Below are positions 11,410 to 23,881 of a DNA stretch of 64,000 bases, piece by piece. Every line of letters starts with the position of its first letter. Position 1 is the first letter of the stretch. The stretch comes from Tetrahymena elliotti 4EA (taxonomy: Eukaryota; Ciliophora; Oligohymenophorea; Hymenostomatida; Tetrahymenidae): the NCBI GenBank assembly GCA_000231825.2, contig JH720329.1:626301-690300 (forward strand), read 5' to 3'. Below the pieces are notes generated by a model. It was not told where the DNA came from. It saw nothing but the letters and a program-made list of their open reading frames with translations, and did not search any database. A program made the position numbers and the translations under genes.

Positions 11410-12420
11410 AAAATACAGAAAAGTAAATCAACTATTTACTTCATTTAGTAAAAAATAAAATAAAAGATGATATGAAGTAAACAGTTCATGTTCATCAAAA
11501 ATGATATCACAATTTTCTTAATTAAATTATTGTAATCCATCCATCCATCAATCAAAATTTGAAAGATAACTAAAATAATTATTTTATATAGTTTTAGCAT
11601 GTTTTATTTTTAAAATTTATTTTATTTTAATTATATTCTAACTATTCAATACTTCACTCACCCAGCCAGTAATACTATTTGAAATAATTTATTATTCTGA
11701 AGTATTCTATTAATCTCTTAAATTATGTTCTTTTAAGCAATAGTTTTTATAAAGTTAGATTGAGAAGATAGCTAAAAATAGATAGATATAAATAAATAAA
11801 AAAATAGATATCATTAACAATATTAAAGTAGAGAAAAAATTTTTAATTTTGATTTTGCTTTGCAAAGATTAATTTTTTTATTAAAAAAAGAAAGATGAGA
11901 AAATTTTCTTTATTAATTAATTTTTTTGAGATTGGAAGATTGATACAAATTAAAGGATAATTTTACTCTATTTAATATTGACCTATTAATAATTTCACCT
12001 ATAATATGAATTCAATTCATCTTAATTATGAAGACAAATGTAAGTTTTTTCGAATAACTTTGAAATAAAACATTAATTTTATGTGTTAAATCTTATGAGA
12101 TATTATTCAAGGTTTTCTAATAAAAACTTTGAAAAAGTGTAGTACAAATTCTTCTATAATACAACATAACTTTATTACAGCATATTCTTTGAATATATTT
12201 ACTTTAGAAAAATAAATTAAAATTAATCACGTTTTTCTTTTAAATCTAAAATAAAATATTTTTTATTGAATGAGTTTTGTTTTTGAATCAAAGGTTTTTT
12301 TATTGAATTTAAATTCCAATTACAAAAAATACATATTATTTATAAAAAACAGATAAATACAAAAAAAAAAATGTTTTACTGATTATTTAAATAATTTTCA
12401 AAATTAGATTTGAGGGGAGA
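11410..12420. other. Intergenic region, nothing recognised
   Basis: AT-rich DNA of about 1 kb between two convergent genes. It contains only homopolymer runs and a short gatagata-type stretch near 11770-11800. No coding-like exon, RNA gene or clear repeat was seen. Confidence 0.5.
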
Positions 12421-14058
12421 TCAAACTTTTTTCTCAACTTACTTTACTTCCAAAAATTCAGAGAAGGTGATTTCTAAATTTTGGTAATACAGATGTATAG
12501 TAAAGAAATAAACTACATCATCTAATAATTTCAAATCAAAATTTTTAGTAATAGAATTATTTTTATTTCTTTCTCTAATTTAGAAAAAATTATTTTTCAC
12601 ACAAAATTAAATTTCTAATTCTTTTATGCTTTAGTTTTACTGATTATTAGCTCTATTCAATAAACCTTCAAGATATTTTTGAATTTCACTATTTGAAATT
12701 TATTGATCTTTATTTTCTTCACAAACTAATTGGAAATTCAAATATTATGAGCATTAAATATTGTTAATTTAAAAATTAACTATGCAAAGAGATTCTTAAG
12801 GAACCTTTATGTAAGAAATAGTTTTTCTAGATTCTTTGTTCATAATTTTTTTTTCTTAAATTATAAGATTACTTTTACTGAATTCATAGTTGCTAGGTTC
12901 TATCACAAAGTTGTAGGGAACTAGATCAACCAAATTCAATGATTCAAAAATAGGAAATGTTCTCAGTTGTTTTTCAATGAGATCAAGTTTTTCTTTTGAA
13001 AAAAGGTTTTTGAGATGCTTAATCTATGCAAGAATAAAGTTAGAATCTTTTTATTTTATAGAACATACTTTATGTTGATCAATCTTTGAATCATTGTTAA
13101 CTGTATTAAGATCATTCATCTTATTTATTAGTTTATGAAGATCATCAATTTATTCTTATTTCAAATTCGTGATATCAAAATCCAACTTTTTTTTACCTTA
13201 ATCATGAGAAATAAGAGAAATAGGTAAATCATTTATAAGTGTCTAAATTTTTAAGAGCTCACTTTTTAAGGATTCCAGGTAAGATGAACTACATTAATTA
13301 GCTTTGTTTTCAACAAATGATAGTATTTTATCTAGATTCCCACCTTTTTATAGACTTGAATCTTTTCTCATGAATTCTTTTTTGTTTCTGATTTCAGCAA
13401 CTTTATCTTAGCAATTTTTTATCAACTTAAAATCAAACAAAGATATTTATTTCATAATATACTATTAAAGGGTTTCATATCTTTCTTTATCAAATCCGTA
13501 ATTACCCTCTAGTATGTTTTAAAGTATTTCAGTATTCTTTGCTTATTCTTATCTCAATTTAGTCGTTATTTCAAAAAACTGTGTAGATTTAGATTTAGAT
13601 GGCAAATTATCTTCTGCATATTATTAAATTTGATTGTTATTGTCAGGTCCATAAAAAATTTAATGGATCTTATCCATTTATAAAGTTTCTTCAAAAGTTT
13701 TTTTCAATTTATCTATATCTAGATATGCATTTGATCTCATTTCTTTAAAGACTGATTAAACTTAATTTATGATTTCTTGTGAACACTTATCAGCAAAGTC
13801 ATTGATTTTTTTTTATTAAATTTCAGGATCATCATTTATTTATACATATTAAATTAATAAATTTCTATTGTCAATAAAAGGCCAACTAGTGTTAATTTCC
13901 TTATTTTTTATATCTTTGAGTCTTATTACTTTTGATTCTGATGTTTTCAAATCCAAGCAGGTTTAACAAAGAAATATATCTTTTTCATCTGTATCGCTAA
14001 TCAATAAATATTCACATTTTTTGTTTTTATGTTTAGAACAATTAATTTTCTAATTCAT
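12421..14058 (-). CDS. Cys/His-motif (B-box-like) coiled-coil protein
   Basis: A single-exon frame from ATG 14058 to TGA 12423-12421 encodes 545 residues. The N-terminus begins MNQKINCSKHKNKKCEYLLI, with FLCQTC at about 29-34. The C7-x2-H10 ... C31-x2-C34 spacing resembles the start of a B-box or related zinc-binding motif found in a large ciliate protein family. The rest is Lys/Glu/Gln-rich with heptad-like stretches (about residues 60-330), and the last 100 residues look like a beta-rich, possibly sheltering domain. I recognise no catalytic motif. A role as a scaffold or ubiquitin-related factor is only an inference from B-box proteins in general. The gene itself is firm because of the long TGA-free frame with typical ciliate codon use. 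Confidence 0.82.
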
Positions 14059-14425
14059 TTTTAGTTACTTGGTTATTATTTATTTTATTTATATTTTTTA
14101 ATAATTAATTATTTATAAATTTATTAACAGAAATGCCAGTATAAGTATGATTAAATCATTAAGTTAAAAATAATATCATTTAATTAATTAATATTTAATT
14201 TTAGAATATTTAAAGCTTATTAAATACATTCAGAAATACTTATTGACAAAAAATGATAAATTTCTTTGATTAGATTTTGAAATATTACAATCATATTTTT
14301 TCAATCAAAAGCTTACATTTAGATAAACTTTAAATTATGTTGACCAAAAAGTACTTTATGTTTAATCTTCATTTTATTACTTATTTAGCATATAAATATA
14401 ATAAAAATAGGTTTAAAAGAATTTA

Positions 14426-14815
14426 TTAGTTGTTAAATATTCTAATTTGTAATGATTTCATAATTTTATAATTTAAAAAATTAACACATATTAAATTTGT
14501 TATTCAACAAATTGCATGCATAATCACCATTTAATAAAAAACTTTTAAAAGTAACTAAAACAGAGTAATAACTAAAGATATATAAATTGCTGATGGATAT
14601 AATTTATCATTTAAATTTAATAAACCAAAGTACAATTAAATTTATCAATTGTTAAATATTCTAATTTGGAGTGATTTCATAATTTTATAATTTCAGAAAG
14701 TTAACACATATTTATTTTACTCTTCAACAAATTTCATGCATAAACATCATTTCAAAGGAAAATTTTAAAAATAGCTAGTATAGGATAATAATTAAAAATA
14801 TAATTTATTGTTTTT
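14426..14815. repeat. Tandem direct duplication of about 220 bp
   Basis: The segment starting near 14426 (ttgttaaatattctaattt, then gatttcataattttataatt, then ttaacacatat, tcaacaaattgcatgcataa) is repeated from about 14648 with the same order and spacing and roughly 80 percent identity by eye. The flanking DNA from 14059 to 14425 shows no gene. The two copies carry no open frame that looks coding. Confidence 0.75.
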
Positions 14816-16047
14816 ATATTCAATGCTAACTTTATAAAATTTTTTAGATAGATCAATTAATAGATAAGCAATCAAATTATATATTCTAAAATCATTATTA
14901 CATCATAGTTTTCAAAATATAATAAATTAATGATGGCAATAAATATTATTAGGCTATTTTCTAATAAATATCCTAATTAAATAATTTAATTTATCTACCT
15001 GGTTTATTTTAAAAGTGAACTTTAAAATGCATGCAGCTTAAATAGGGTGATAATTTAATATGGTCAATCACTTATGAATACAATTTATTATTTTTGATAG
15101 TCAACCCCAAATTTAAAAAATTATTTATTGATAAATAATTAGACTATCAAATATTAATTGGGAATTTAGTAAAAAGTATTGAAAATAAATTATTGAATTT
15201 ATTACCTTTGCAGATTACTTTATTCAAAGCTAGCTGCTTAAAATAAAATGCCAATAGTACTTATTCAAAATTGATCATAACAGATAACCACTTTTATAAG
15301 AATTTACTTTTTTTTTGATTAATTATTATAATAGAAATAAAATTAATAAAAGATTGAAAGTATTCTAAATATCTTCTTGTTTAATTGTTCAAGACTTAAT
15401 ATTCATAATTTAATTTGATCAAAAATCGCAAATTTAATCTAATTTAACAAATTGATTAATAATTCACTGGAATTATCTTTCTATATCTAGAAGAAAGCTA
15501 CATTTAGTTAACAGCATGAACAATTAAATAGATAAATATTTTAAAAAGTAAAAAGTATTAAAATTTTTAAGGTTTTTTTTGGTATTTTAATTATCAATAC
15601 AATATTTAAAAATAAAAAAAATAGATTGCATTTTTTCAGTCAATAATAAAATTAAAAGCGATTATAATCCATGCCATGCCAAACAACTATGGTAAAATTA
15701 TTAATTGTGGTTAAAAATTAGTAGCTTATAATCTATTGAGATTTGTTTTTATTATTTTATTGAATTTATTTTTCTTTTAAAATTTAAATTTTATCTCTCT
15801 CAATCTTTGTTTCTTAAATTCTCTGCATAAATTAATTTATTTTATATCTTGTTTTATTTTGTAAATTTGAAAACATTCTAATTAATTAGTCTAAAATGAT
15901 CGATCAGTAATCTTTCTAACCCAAAATAATTAAAAAATAAATTTAACTAAAAATAAAATTAATTTTTACATATAGTTAATAGATAGTTTCCTAATTTTAT
16001 TTTAAAAATATAAATTAGGCTAAGTATTGTTGTATGTACAACTGTCC
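14816..16047. other. Intergenic AT-rich region
   Basis: No gene recognised. Some phrases (such as the catgcagctta/gctagctgctta stretches near 15035 and 15230) vaguely recall the upstream 220-bp repeat, so older, more diverged copies may extend to about 15300, but I could not align them convincingly. Confidence 0.4.
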
Positions 16048-16837
16048 TCAAAATTGATATTTGTACACCCTTCCCCATACGTTTTTAATGTACACCTAAA
16101 ACTTAGGTGTATAGATAGGTGTATAATAAATAAGATATAAAATTTAAATAAACCAATTTAAATAATAGATAATAACAAACAAATTATTTTTAAATACATA
16201 TTTTATCAATATTCTTCTTATTTATAAGACTTATATCAGATTCTTTTCTACATAACTGTATTCATAAGATTTGTCATCACTCTCTGTTTCACACTAGTGA
16301 TTCAATTTTTCAGATTGTTATTATTGATTATTTATTGTTTTCTAAACCCTCTAAATTTCAATAACCTTCAGCTTATATCTAAATTTCTTCGGAGCTATTA
16401 TCTACTTATTATTCTTATTGAGTTTTAAATTTTTTTTCATTTTACAATTAAATCATAATCTTAATTTATTGATTAAAATACTTTCGTTATGAAACAAAAG
16501 AATAATTACAATTTTTTAAGTTTGTTTAGCAAATTTGACATAATTTAGAAAACTTAATATTCTGTATTCATTAATAATCAAAACAGGAAGTAGTTGTTCA
16601 TTCTTATTAGCATTTCAATTATCAAATAAATGATTCAACTAATTAGAAAGTATCCTTATTCAATTATTTTCTATTAAATTGATTAATTAATTGATCTTGT
16701 TGTTCACTAAAAATAGAGGGTAAATATTTCAAAAATAATTCTATTTCATCTTAGTTAGAAAATCTGTTAGGGAGTATCACTAGATTCAAGAAACACTATA
16801 AGAGAATCAATAAATATATGACACACACCTAGACCAT
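16048..16837 (-). CDS. Small multi-exon hypothetical protein (tentative model)
   Basis: Four coding-like exons can be joined with matching phase 0: 16829-16837, 16640-16795, 16510-16602 and 16048-16404. The introns are 33, 37 and 105 nt. The clearest parts are RFSNQDEIELFLKYLPSIFS in exon 2, NEQLLPVLIINEYRILSFL in exon 3, and a basic then acidic stretch with SDDKSYEYSY in exon 4. No domain is recognised. The 9-nt first exon (Met-Val-Gln) is uncertain, and the end of exon 4 is doubtful because it runs through a hairpin at 16091-16111; a further intron may remove it. The predicted product is about 204 residues. Confidence 0.4.
16091..16111. repeat. Perfect 9-bp inverted repeat with 3-nt loop
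   Basis: TACACCTAA at 16091-16099 and TTAGGTGTA at 16103-16111 are separated by AAC. A further direct copy of taggtgtata follows at 16116-16124. It may act as a transcript end or protein-binding site, but in this AT-rich genome function cannot be inferred from sequence alone. Confidence 0.6.
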
Positions 16838-17660
16838 AAAATAAAATAAAATGGAAAAAGAAAATGAATTAATAAGTTATAATATGTAAAATTAGTAATT
16901 AATTTGTGTATTAACTTGCTTGTCTATTTATATAATTTATTAATTTAATTTTTTTTTTGAACAAAGAAAATAAAATTAAAACATAACGTTATTTATTTAT
17001 TTATTTTCTATTTTTTTTACTCAAATAATGAATATATTTTTTAATTAATGATTTAAAATAGTTACAAATTTATTCATTTTTATTTTTTATCTTATTAAAA
17101 TTCAAAAAGAATTTTTATAAAATTAATTATTATTTGGTATTTAAATAAATCGAAAGAATTTCAATAATTTTTATTTAGAAAGATTTAAAAAATAATAAGA
17201 AATAGTTCGAATTAAATTTTACCAAAATTTCACAAACAGAAAAAATTTGGCTTCACTTAGTAATAATAATGAGGTTTTTTACATATAAAGATTTAAAAGA
17301 AATATAGGCTGCGAAGTTAGTGTCAATATTAATTAATTTTTTTATTATAATTACACTTTGATTTGTTTTATTTTGTTTCAACAAATATTTTAATAAAATA
17401 AAAAGAATTTAACAAAATATTTTGTAAAAAAGATAACTTATTTAAAGTTGTTTTAAGAATATTGTTTGTAAGAAGTAGTAATTATTAATATAAATATATA
17501 TATAAGTAGTAAAAGGATACAGATTTTTAATAAGTTATTTATATTTTTGATAGATTTAATAGTGAGTAGTAAATATTATTGAATTTTAATTTTTTAGGAT
17601 ACTTTAAAATAGTTTATTTATTTTAATCAAAATTGATTTTTAAAGATAGGAGGAGATTTT
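16838..17660. other. Intergenic AT-rich region, nothing recognised
   Basis: About 800 nt between two minus-strand genes. It contains poly-A/T runs and a short atatatatata stretch near 17492. No exon, RNA gene or repeat could be supported. Confidence 0.5.
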
Positions 17661-18693
17661 TCAAATAAGTTTAAAATAAACCATTCTAAAATGTTTTTGA
17701 AGGAACTGTTTGGTTCTTAAATCTCTAAGTATGCTAAGCATGTATCTTTTTAATATAAAAATATCTTATTAATAAATGCGCAAAAATTATTTGGTTGTTT
17801 TACGTTTTTAGTAATACTTGAAAGAAATGAAGGTAATTCAGATTTTTTATTTTGTGAACCAGAGGGCTGTAATCAGTTATGGAGTTACCTCTTTATAAAA
17901 AAGTTTTATTTTATTTGCAAAGCTAAAAAAATATTATTACTTGATATTTAGAATGAGGATGTTAAGTTTGCTGCATTAGCTGATTGCTGAGCTTAAGTCA
18001 TCAAATCCTGCGTTGTTGATCGAATTATTTCTAATTTTAGATCATAATTTATGTACCAAAAAATAAAAAAACAATTCAAAAAATAATAACATAAATTAAG
18101 ATTATTTACTCAAGGTCAATGTTCAGATACTTCACTTATTATAAAGATTGCACGTATTAACTTAATGCTAAAGCTCCATTTTACCAAATGTAATTTCCCC
18201 TATAAGTATGAATAAAAAGAATAAATATATAATAGAAATAACAAAAAGGATTTACCTTAAATTTAAACTGAAATATACTATGTCGGTTAATGAGCTTATG
18301 TTTTTAGTTAGATATGCTATTCCTTTTTCACTGATAAGATTGTTTCTAATTATTAAAAAGAATTAAATAAATAAATTTTTATTTGTGTCGAACCAATTGA
18401 TTACTTAATTTCCAAGACGAGTTTATTCACATTTTTGTACTTAGAGATTTCATAGCCAAGATGCAAAGCACCTTCATCCTTTAATTTACATGATCTAAAA
18501 TAACATTAATAACAGTTTTTGAAAGAAAATATTTACTTGTTATCCATATTTATTTCAAGGCAACTCTATTCTTAAAATTAGTATTTTCCTAACAACTTTT
18601 TTATTAAAGGATTAATGTTAGTGATATTTTTAAATTAATTAAAAAATGAATGAATACTGAATAGATCAAAGCCAATATCTCTTCGTTTGTCAT
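17661..18693 (-). CDS. Second LRR protein with 90-nt repeat exons
   Basis: Eight exons keep a continuous frame of 208 residues: 18658-18693, 18537-18595, 18405-18494, 18256-18345, 18110-18199, 17941-18030, 17804-17890 and 17661-17745, ending in TGA at 17663-17661. Four exons are exactly 90 nt and one is 87 nt, all bounded by phase-2 introns. Repeats read for example NNLISEKGIAYLTKNISSL and NNSINNAGFDDLSSAISQCS, matching the LRR consensus of the gene at 2521-4991. The start MTNEEILALIYS is inferred from an ATG followed by a good donor. The last exon is basic and resembles family C-termini, but is unverified. The protein is short for the family and may be a reduced copy. It presumably binds proteins; the partner is unknown. 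Confidence 0.75.
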
Positions 18694-21638
18694 TTAATTT
18701 GAATTTTATTTTTACATTTTTTTTATGTAAATATTGTTTTCTCCAAATTCACTACTACCAATATTTAATATACTAAAATCTATAATTAATATAGAAAAAT
18801 TTGACTTGCTATGTCTGATAGTTTATTTGATAAATTCTTACTAATAAGTACTCAGTAATACTTATTTAATTTTTTTTGTGTTTTATTTATTTGATTTTAA
18901 TCAGTAAATAGAAAAATGAGAGAATTTCAATTTGTAATTCCTAAAATTAATTTTAAAATAGTTTATAATATCTTCTTAAATTTTATTGAATATCATATGG
19001 TATTCAATTTATTTTTATCTCTCAACAAAATATTCCTTATTTTTAAAAAAAAAATCTTCAGTTTATAAAGTATAAAGTTATTATGAATATTGCATTATAA
19101 GTTATCAATAATAATCCCCTATTTAATATCTACACATGAAGATAATAATCAAATGATGAAAATTTAATATCTATTTTAGTAAATGGAATTTCATTTTAGA
19201 GCTAATATGACTTTAGGTGAATTTGTAATTTTTTAAAAGAAGAACTTTTATGAAGTATTTTAAGCATTATTTATTTTCTTTTTAAATTTTATGAAATATT
19301 TTTTGACATTTTATCTCTATTTTGTTTAAAAAAAATGAATAATTTGTTTACTTTTTTATGAAAGAAAAGAAAATATTAAAAGAGATATCTTTAGATTACA
19401 TACATATATGACAATCTTTTTAAAAATATGTAGGATTTTCTGTAATATTACTGTAATGACTTAAATATTAGTTTTTGCTTCGGTTAATCTATTTAATCAT
19501 ACAATCTTTTAATCTTCAAAAATATGATAAAAATGTAAGGTAACTTCTTAGACAGCCACGAGTACTTAGGAGAAGATGGAAATTAATATCGTAGAGGTAA
19601 AAAAGAAAGAATTTTTTATATTATTTTTAAAGTATTTCATTTTATTCTCACAACTATTTAGAAAAAAATATTTGTTTTTTATATATCGCTTATTATTTAG
19701 TTTTGTGGTGATTAAGATTTAGATATTAAAATCAGAAACATAAAGAATCAATCAATCAATTTATATCATAAATTAGTATATAATAAGTAAATGTAAATTA
19801 AACATCAGTATATTATAATTCAATCAATATATTCTATTAAAAACAAATCAATTTTACTCATTAAGTTAGAAATAGGATCAGCTTTTTAAATAAAATAGTG
19901 ACTATAATTGATTTAAAATTAGTTGAAATAAAAATCATCAATTTTATAATAAGTTGAAATTTATAATTTGTATACTGTTTTAATTGTAGTAAAAAATCTA
20001 TAATTTTATCTTTAATACGACATTTTATATAATTCTTGCAGTATATTGACATAAATTAATCATCATATTATATTTACAAAATAAATAAACAGTAGTCATC
20101 CATCACACACACACATATTTTAAGACTATCTTACTTTTATAATTTAAAAAAAATATTTTTACATAAAATTTTCTTGATAGCTTTGGGATAAATAGAGTTG
20201 TGAGATAAAGTGTGCTATATATATTTAAGAAAATTTATTGATTGTTTGTTGCTAGGTAGTCAGTTAAAAATTCTACTCAATCAAAGTGTTTTTTGAATAT
20301 TGTAGAAAGTGTATTTATTTCTAAAAAGCAAATAATAACTTTTTGATTTTGAGCAATTATCAAACATTTTAAATTGAAATGAGACACATTTTTGTAAAAC
20401 AAAAATTTTATGAATTTATTTATCAAGTTGATTTTTATTGTTGTGTTTATGTTCTAAATCTTCTTTCTCATTAATAGTATTCTTAATTTAAAGTAAATAA
20501 ATAAAAAACATGTCTTGAGTTTAAATAAAAATAATTTGTTAAAAAAAAGAAACAGAAAATTAAAGTGTAAATTAAAATTTTAAAATAAATGTAAAGTAAA
20601 AAATAGAAAAATAAAAAAGATAGTATAAAGAAATTAAATTTCTTAATTAATAAACCAGAATTTATTTATAAAAATAACCAACCCATCATAAAAAAATCAT
20701 TATAAAGAAAAAAGATATCTTGAACTTTTTTACAAATTAAAAGTCTTGTGTTATATTTATTTTAAAATAAATATTGATATTAACATACAATAATTAAAGT
20801 ATGTTTTTCTTGGAGTAATTAAATAAAATAATCATAATTCAGTTGATCTTTTGTGTGGTTGGTTATATGTGAAATAAATAACTTAATTTTTTGTTTTCTT
20901 GAAGATTTGTGATGTGAAAAATATGGTTTTCAATTTCACAAAAAAGAAAAAATTTATTCACATTTTCTTTAAAATGATGAATTGGTTTCATATTAGTTAA
21001 ATATGTAACAATTATCTTTTATAGAATAAATGATTTAGAAAAATGCTATAATTTCTAAATATAATTAATAAAATATTTTATTAAATACACTCATTCAAAT
21101 AAAAAATAAAAAAAGAAATACTATTTTTAGTAAAAGAATAGATTATTAGTATCATTTAATGTTAAGAATCTTCTATATATCTTAAATAAAACCTTTTCAT
21201 TTTTTTAGTTGTTTTTTAGACTTTAATTGAATATTTAAGGGTTTGTAATCGGCTCTCTTAGAAATATTCTGGCTATTGGCTATGAATATTTTCTAGTAAA
21301 ATAATTTCTGCTTGAAAATTCTTAATTGAGTAAAGTTTCGATAAACATTTTGCATAATTTCTCCAAAATTTTGATGGGTTAGATCTCAAGAATAAATGAA
21401 TAAGATTGAATAAATAAAAGAAATAATGAGATTTCTAGTTATTTAACGATTAATTAATAATTTGACAAATATTACTTGATGCTATTAAATTAATAAATCA
21501 ATTCCTTATTAGTATTATTTATCATTAAATACTATCAAAGATATGTAATAAACATCAAGAAAATTTTAAGAAGTTAAGAAAATAAATGATATTCCATTTT
21601 TGTAAGCTTAGAATTTATTCCATAGGAATAGGGCCTTC
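18694..21638. other. Nearly 3 kb intergenic region with one isolated exon-like segment
   Basis: Almost entirely AT-rich. On the plus strand, 19531-19600 reads MQGNFLDSHEYLGEDGNQYR and ends at a plausible GTAAAA donor, but no partner exon was found. A short (AC)n run lies at 20103-20115. Near 20670 a core resembling the chromosome-breakage sequence was checked and rejected. No RNA gene was seen. Confidence 0.4.
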
Positions 21639-23360
21639 ATGATGAAACACAATATTCCTACACCATAGAACAAGATGAATTATAAAAAGAAGATAATTAA
21701 TACTGATTTGACTAGTGAATCTTTGAAAAAATTAAAGAGTATGAATAAATCTTTGAATATCAATATAGGTGACAATATATTTGGAACAGATCAGCCTTTC
21801 GGGCAAAATTAAAATTCTTAAAAATCATTTTTACACTTTGAAGATAGCTAAGATTAATATGCCCAAAAGCTACATGAGCTTCTGTCTACTTCTGAGAGTT
21901 TTTCAAAACATTTTGTTAGCAGCAATTAAAAAATGAATAAATAAATCTAAATAGATTATGACAAATAAAAATAAAGATTAATGTATGGGTCCATCAATTA
22001 ATCAAGGACTTTAACATCTAAAAATAAATTAAATAGCAAATCAAATTATAGAAATCCTTCTTTCAGATAATCTTCATCTCAAAGCTTTTAGCATTATAAT
22101 GAAAATGATTTATTTGATGAGCACAATTAAACTCAATATGAAGTATAACATTACTCCCCTGAATACAAATAATATAAACCCTTTTCTTAAGCTTTCGAAA
22201 GGCCTAAGCAAGCAGGAATACACTAAGACTAAATACTTTATCCTAAATCTCCTTCTTTCAGCTTTGATTTATACTCTCAAAGAAAAGACCTTTTCAAAGT
22301 AATAAATATAATTATTAATACACCTTAACCAAAACAAAGCAAAACAAAAGTATTGGCTAAAACTTGTTATTAAAAATAACACTCAATAAAATTTATGGAG
22401 AATAAAATAATAATTTTTATCTCTCATCCACTCAATTATTATCAACATTAACAAACATTAGATTTCTAATTAATTTTTTTGTTTAAATTTTAACAAAGAT
22501 AACACTAAATATTCTTCTTTTATAAAAAAATATATTTACAGAATTAATGTAAAAATAATATAAAAAAGGGTTCAAAAACCGATAATAATAGCAACGAATA
22601 CAGATTTAATAATTTTTAGACACACAAAGTAGATAATAGACATACTTTTGATATTTAAAAATAAACTAATAGGAAATTTGAAGTCTTTGATTGTTAAATG
22701 TCTGAGATAAAATATGATAATGTATGTGAAATATACCTAAAAAATACTTATTCAAACACTCTGACAAAGTGTCTTGTGGATTATAACAGAGATGAAAAAG
22801 AAGACGAAAGAGTGTACTATACAATATAAAAAGATATTCCAGCTACTGACTTAGAGGTTGAAAATATTATAAAAGGTAGAGAAGTAACTTCTCCATTTAA
22901 AAAACCAGTCTCCCCAAATTTAAAGAGATCTATAGGAAGGTATGCATAAAAATTAAAATAATAAGGTTTATTGAATTTACATGTTTTGTTTAAAAATAGA
23001 GAAAAAAAGATCAACTTTTATCCTAATTCTGTTTTGTGTTAACCAATAAGCTCTTTGAGACAGTAAAAAAATGAGAGAAGATATCATTCTGTTTAGAGAA
23101 ATTAAAATAATTAGGTATAAATATAAATTTAAGAGGACACTTTGCCCTTAAATAATATGAATTAAGTTAGCACATCAAAAAGGCCAGAATCAATTAAATA
23201 AAAATCTAGGGATGATAAACAAAAAAGAGTGAAAACAGCTTAGGGATTTACATAAGATTAAAATTAATAACCAAAATAATTTATAAATAAAAGAAACCCT
23301 CTTTCTTTATTTAGAGAAAAAAGAAGAAAAATACATTAAATGCTTGATATTGAAGATTGA
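21639..23360 (+). CDS. Gln/Asn/Ser-rich protein of unknown function
   Basis: The frame from ATG 21639 to TGA 23358-23360 is free of TGA. The first part (to 22298) is polar, with HFEDSQDQYAQKLHELLSTS near residue 65 and many Tyr/Phe/Pro-containing phrases. The second part from 22569 is basic and charged (CLVDYNRDEKEDERVYYTIQ, later REKRRKIHQMLDIED at the end). The interval 22299-22568 starts with GTAATAA, ends AAAAAAG and has intron-like composition, so it is probably a 270-nt intron. Because its length is a multiple of three and it has no TGA, both forms stay in frame: 483 residues spliced, 573 unspliced. I recognise no domain. Confidence 0.7.
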
Positions 23361-23881
23361 TTGGTAGAATTAATTTAATCGTTCAGTCATTAGGGGATTT
23401 CAACATTTCAGCTCAAAGCCTCCAAATAACATAAATTTATAGTTATTACCTAAGAAAAGTATTTAAATTTACATTAAACTTCTAACTAAATCATTAGTTC
23501 GTTAGTTATTCTACAAAAAAACTAAAAAGTTTATATTAAAAATATACTAAATTGAGATTGTTCATATTATTTTTAATTAATTATCTATTATATTATAAAT
23601 GTTTTAAAACTATTTGTTAATTTATTAAAATTATCAAAATAAATCAAGAGAATTTTTTGTTAATTTTAAATTTCTCTTTTCTTTAATTTTATGCTTTTTT
23701 ATTAATAAATAAATAACTAAACAAATTCCTCATCAACTAACTTATCTCGTTTTGTTTTATTTTGTTTTGTTTGGATAGGTGTAAAATAAAAATTTTTTTT
23801 TTTCATTTCAAGAAAGAATAAAAAATCAATAATTAATTATGAAGAAACATTTTTTATGATAAAAAGAATACATAATTTGAT
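23361..23881. other. Intergenic region between convergent genes
   Basis: AT-rich with a short repeated gttttgttttatt run near 23750-23770 and poly-T tracts. No gene or RNA was recognised. Confidence 0.5.

Noticed and set aside
17691..17990. A 99-codon plus-strand frame with protein-like content (MFLKELFGSQISKYAKHVSF...)
   Set aside because: It is the antisense shadow of the second LRR gene. The minus strand gives consistent 90-nt LRR exons with matching phases through the same interval.
20670..20690. Possible Tetrahymena chromosome-breakage sequence (core aaccaaccc)
   Set aside because: The known 15-bp element allows no mismatch in its core; here at least two positions differ.
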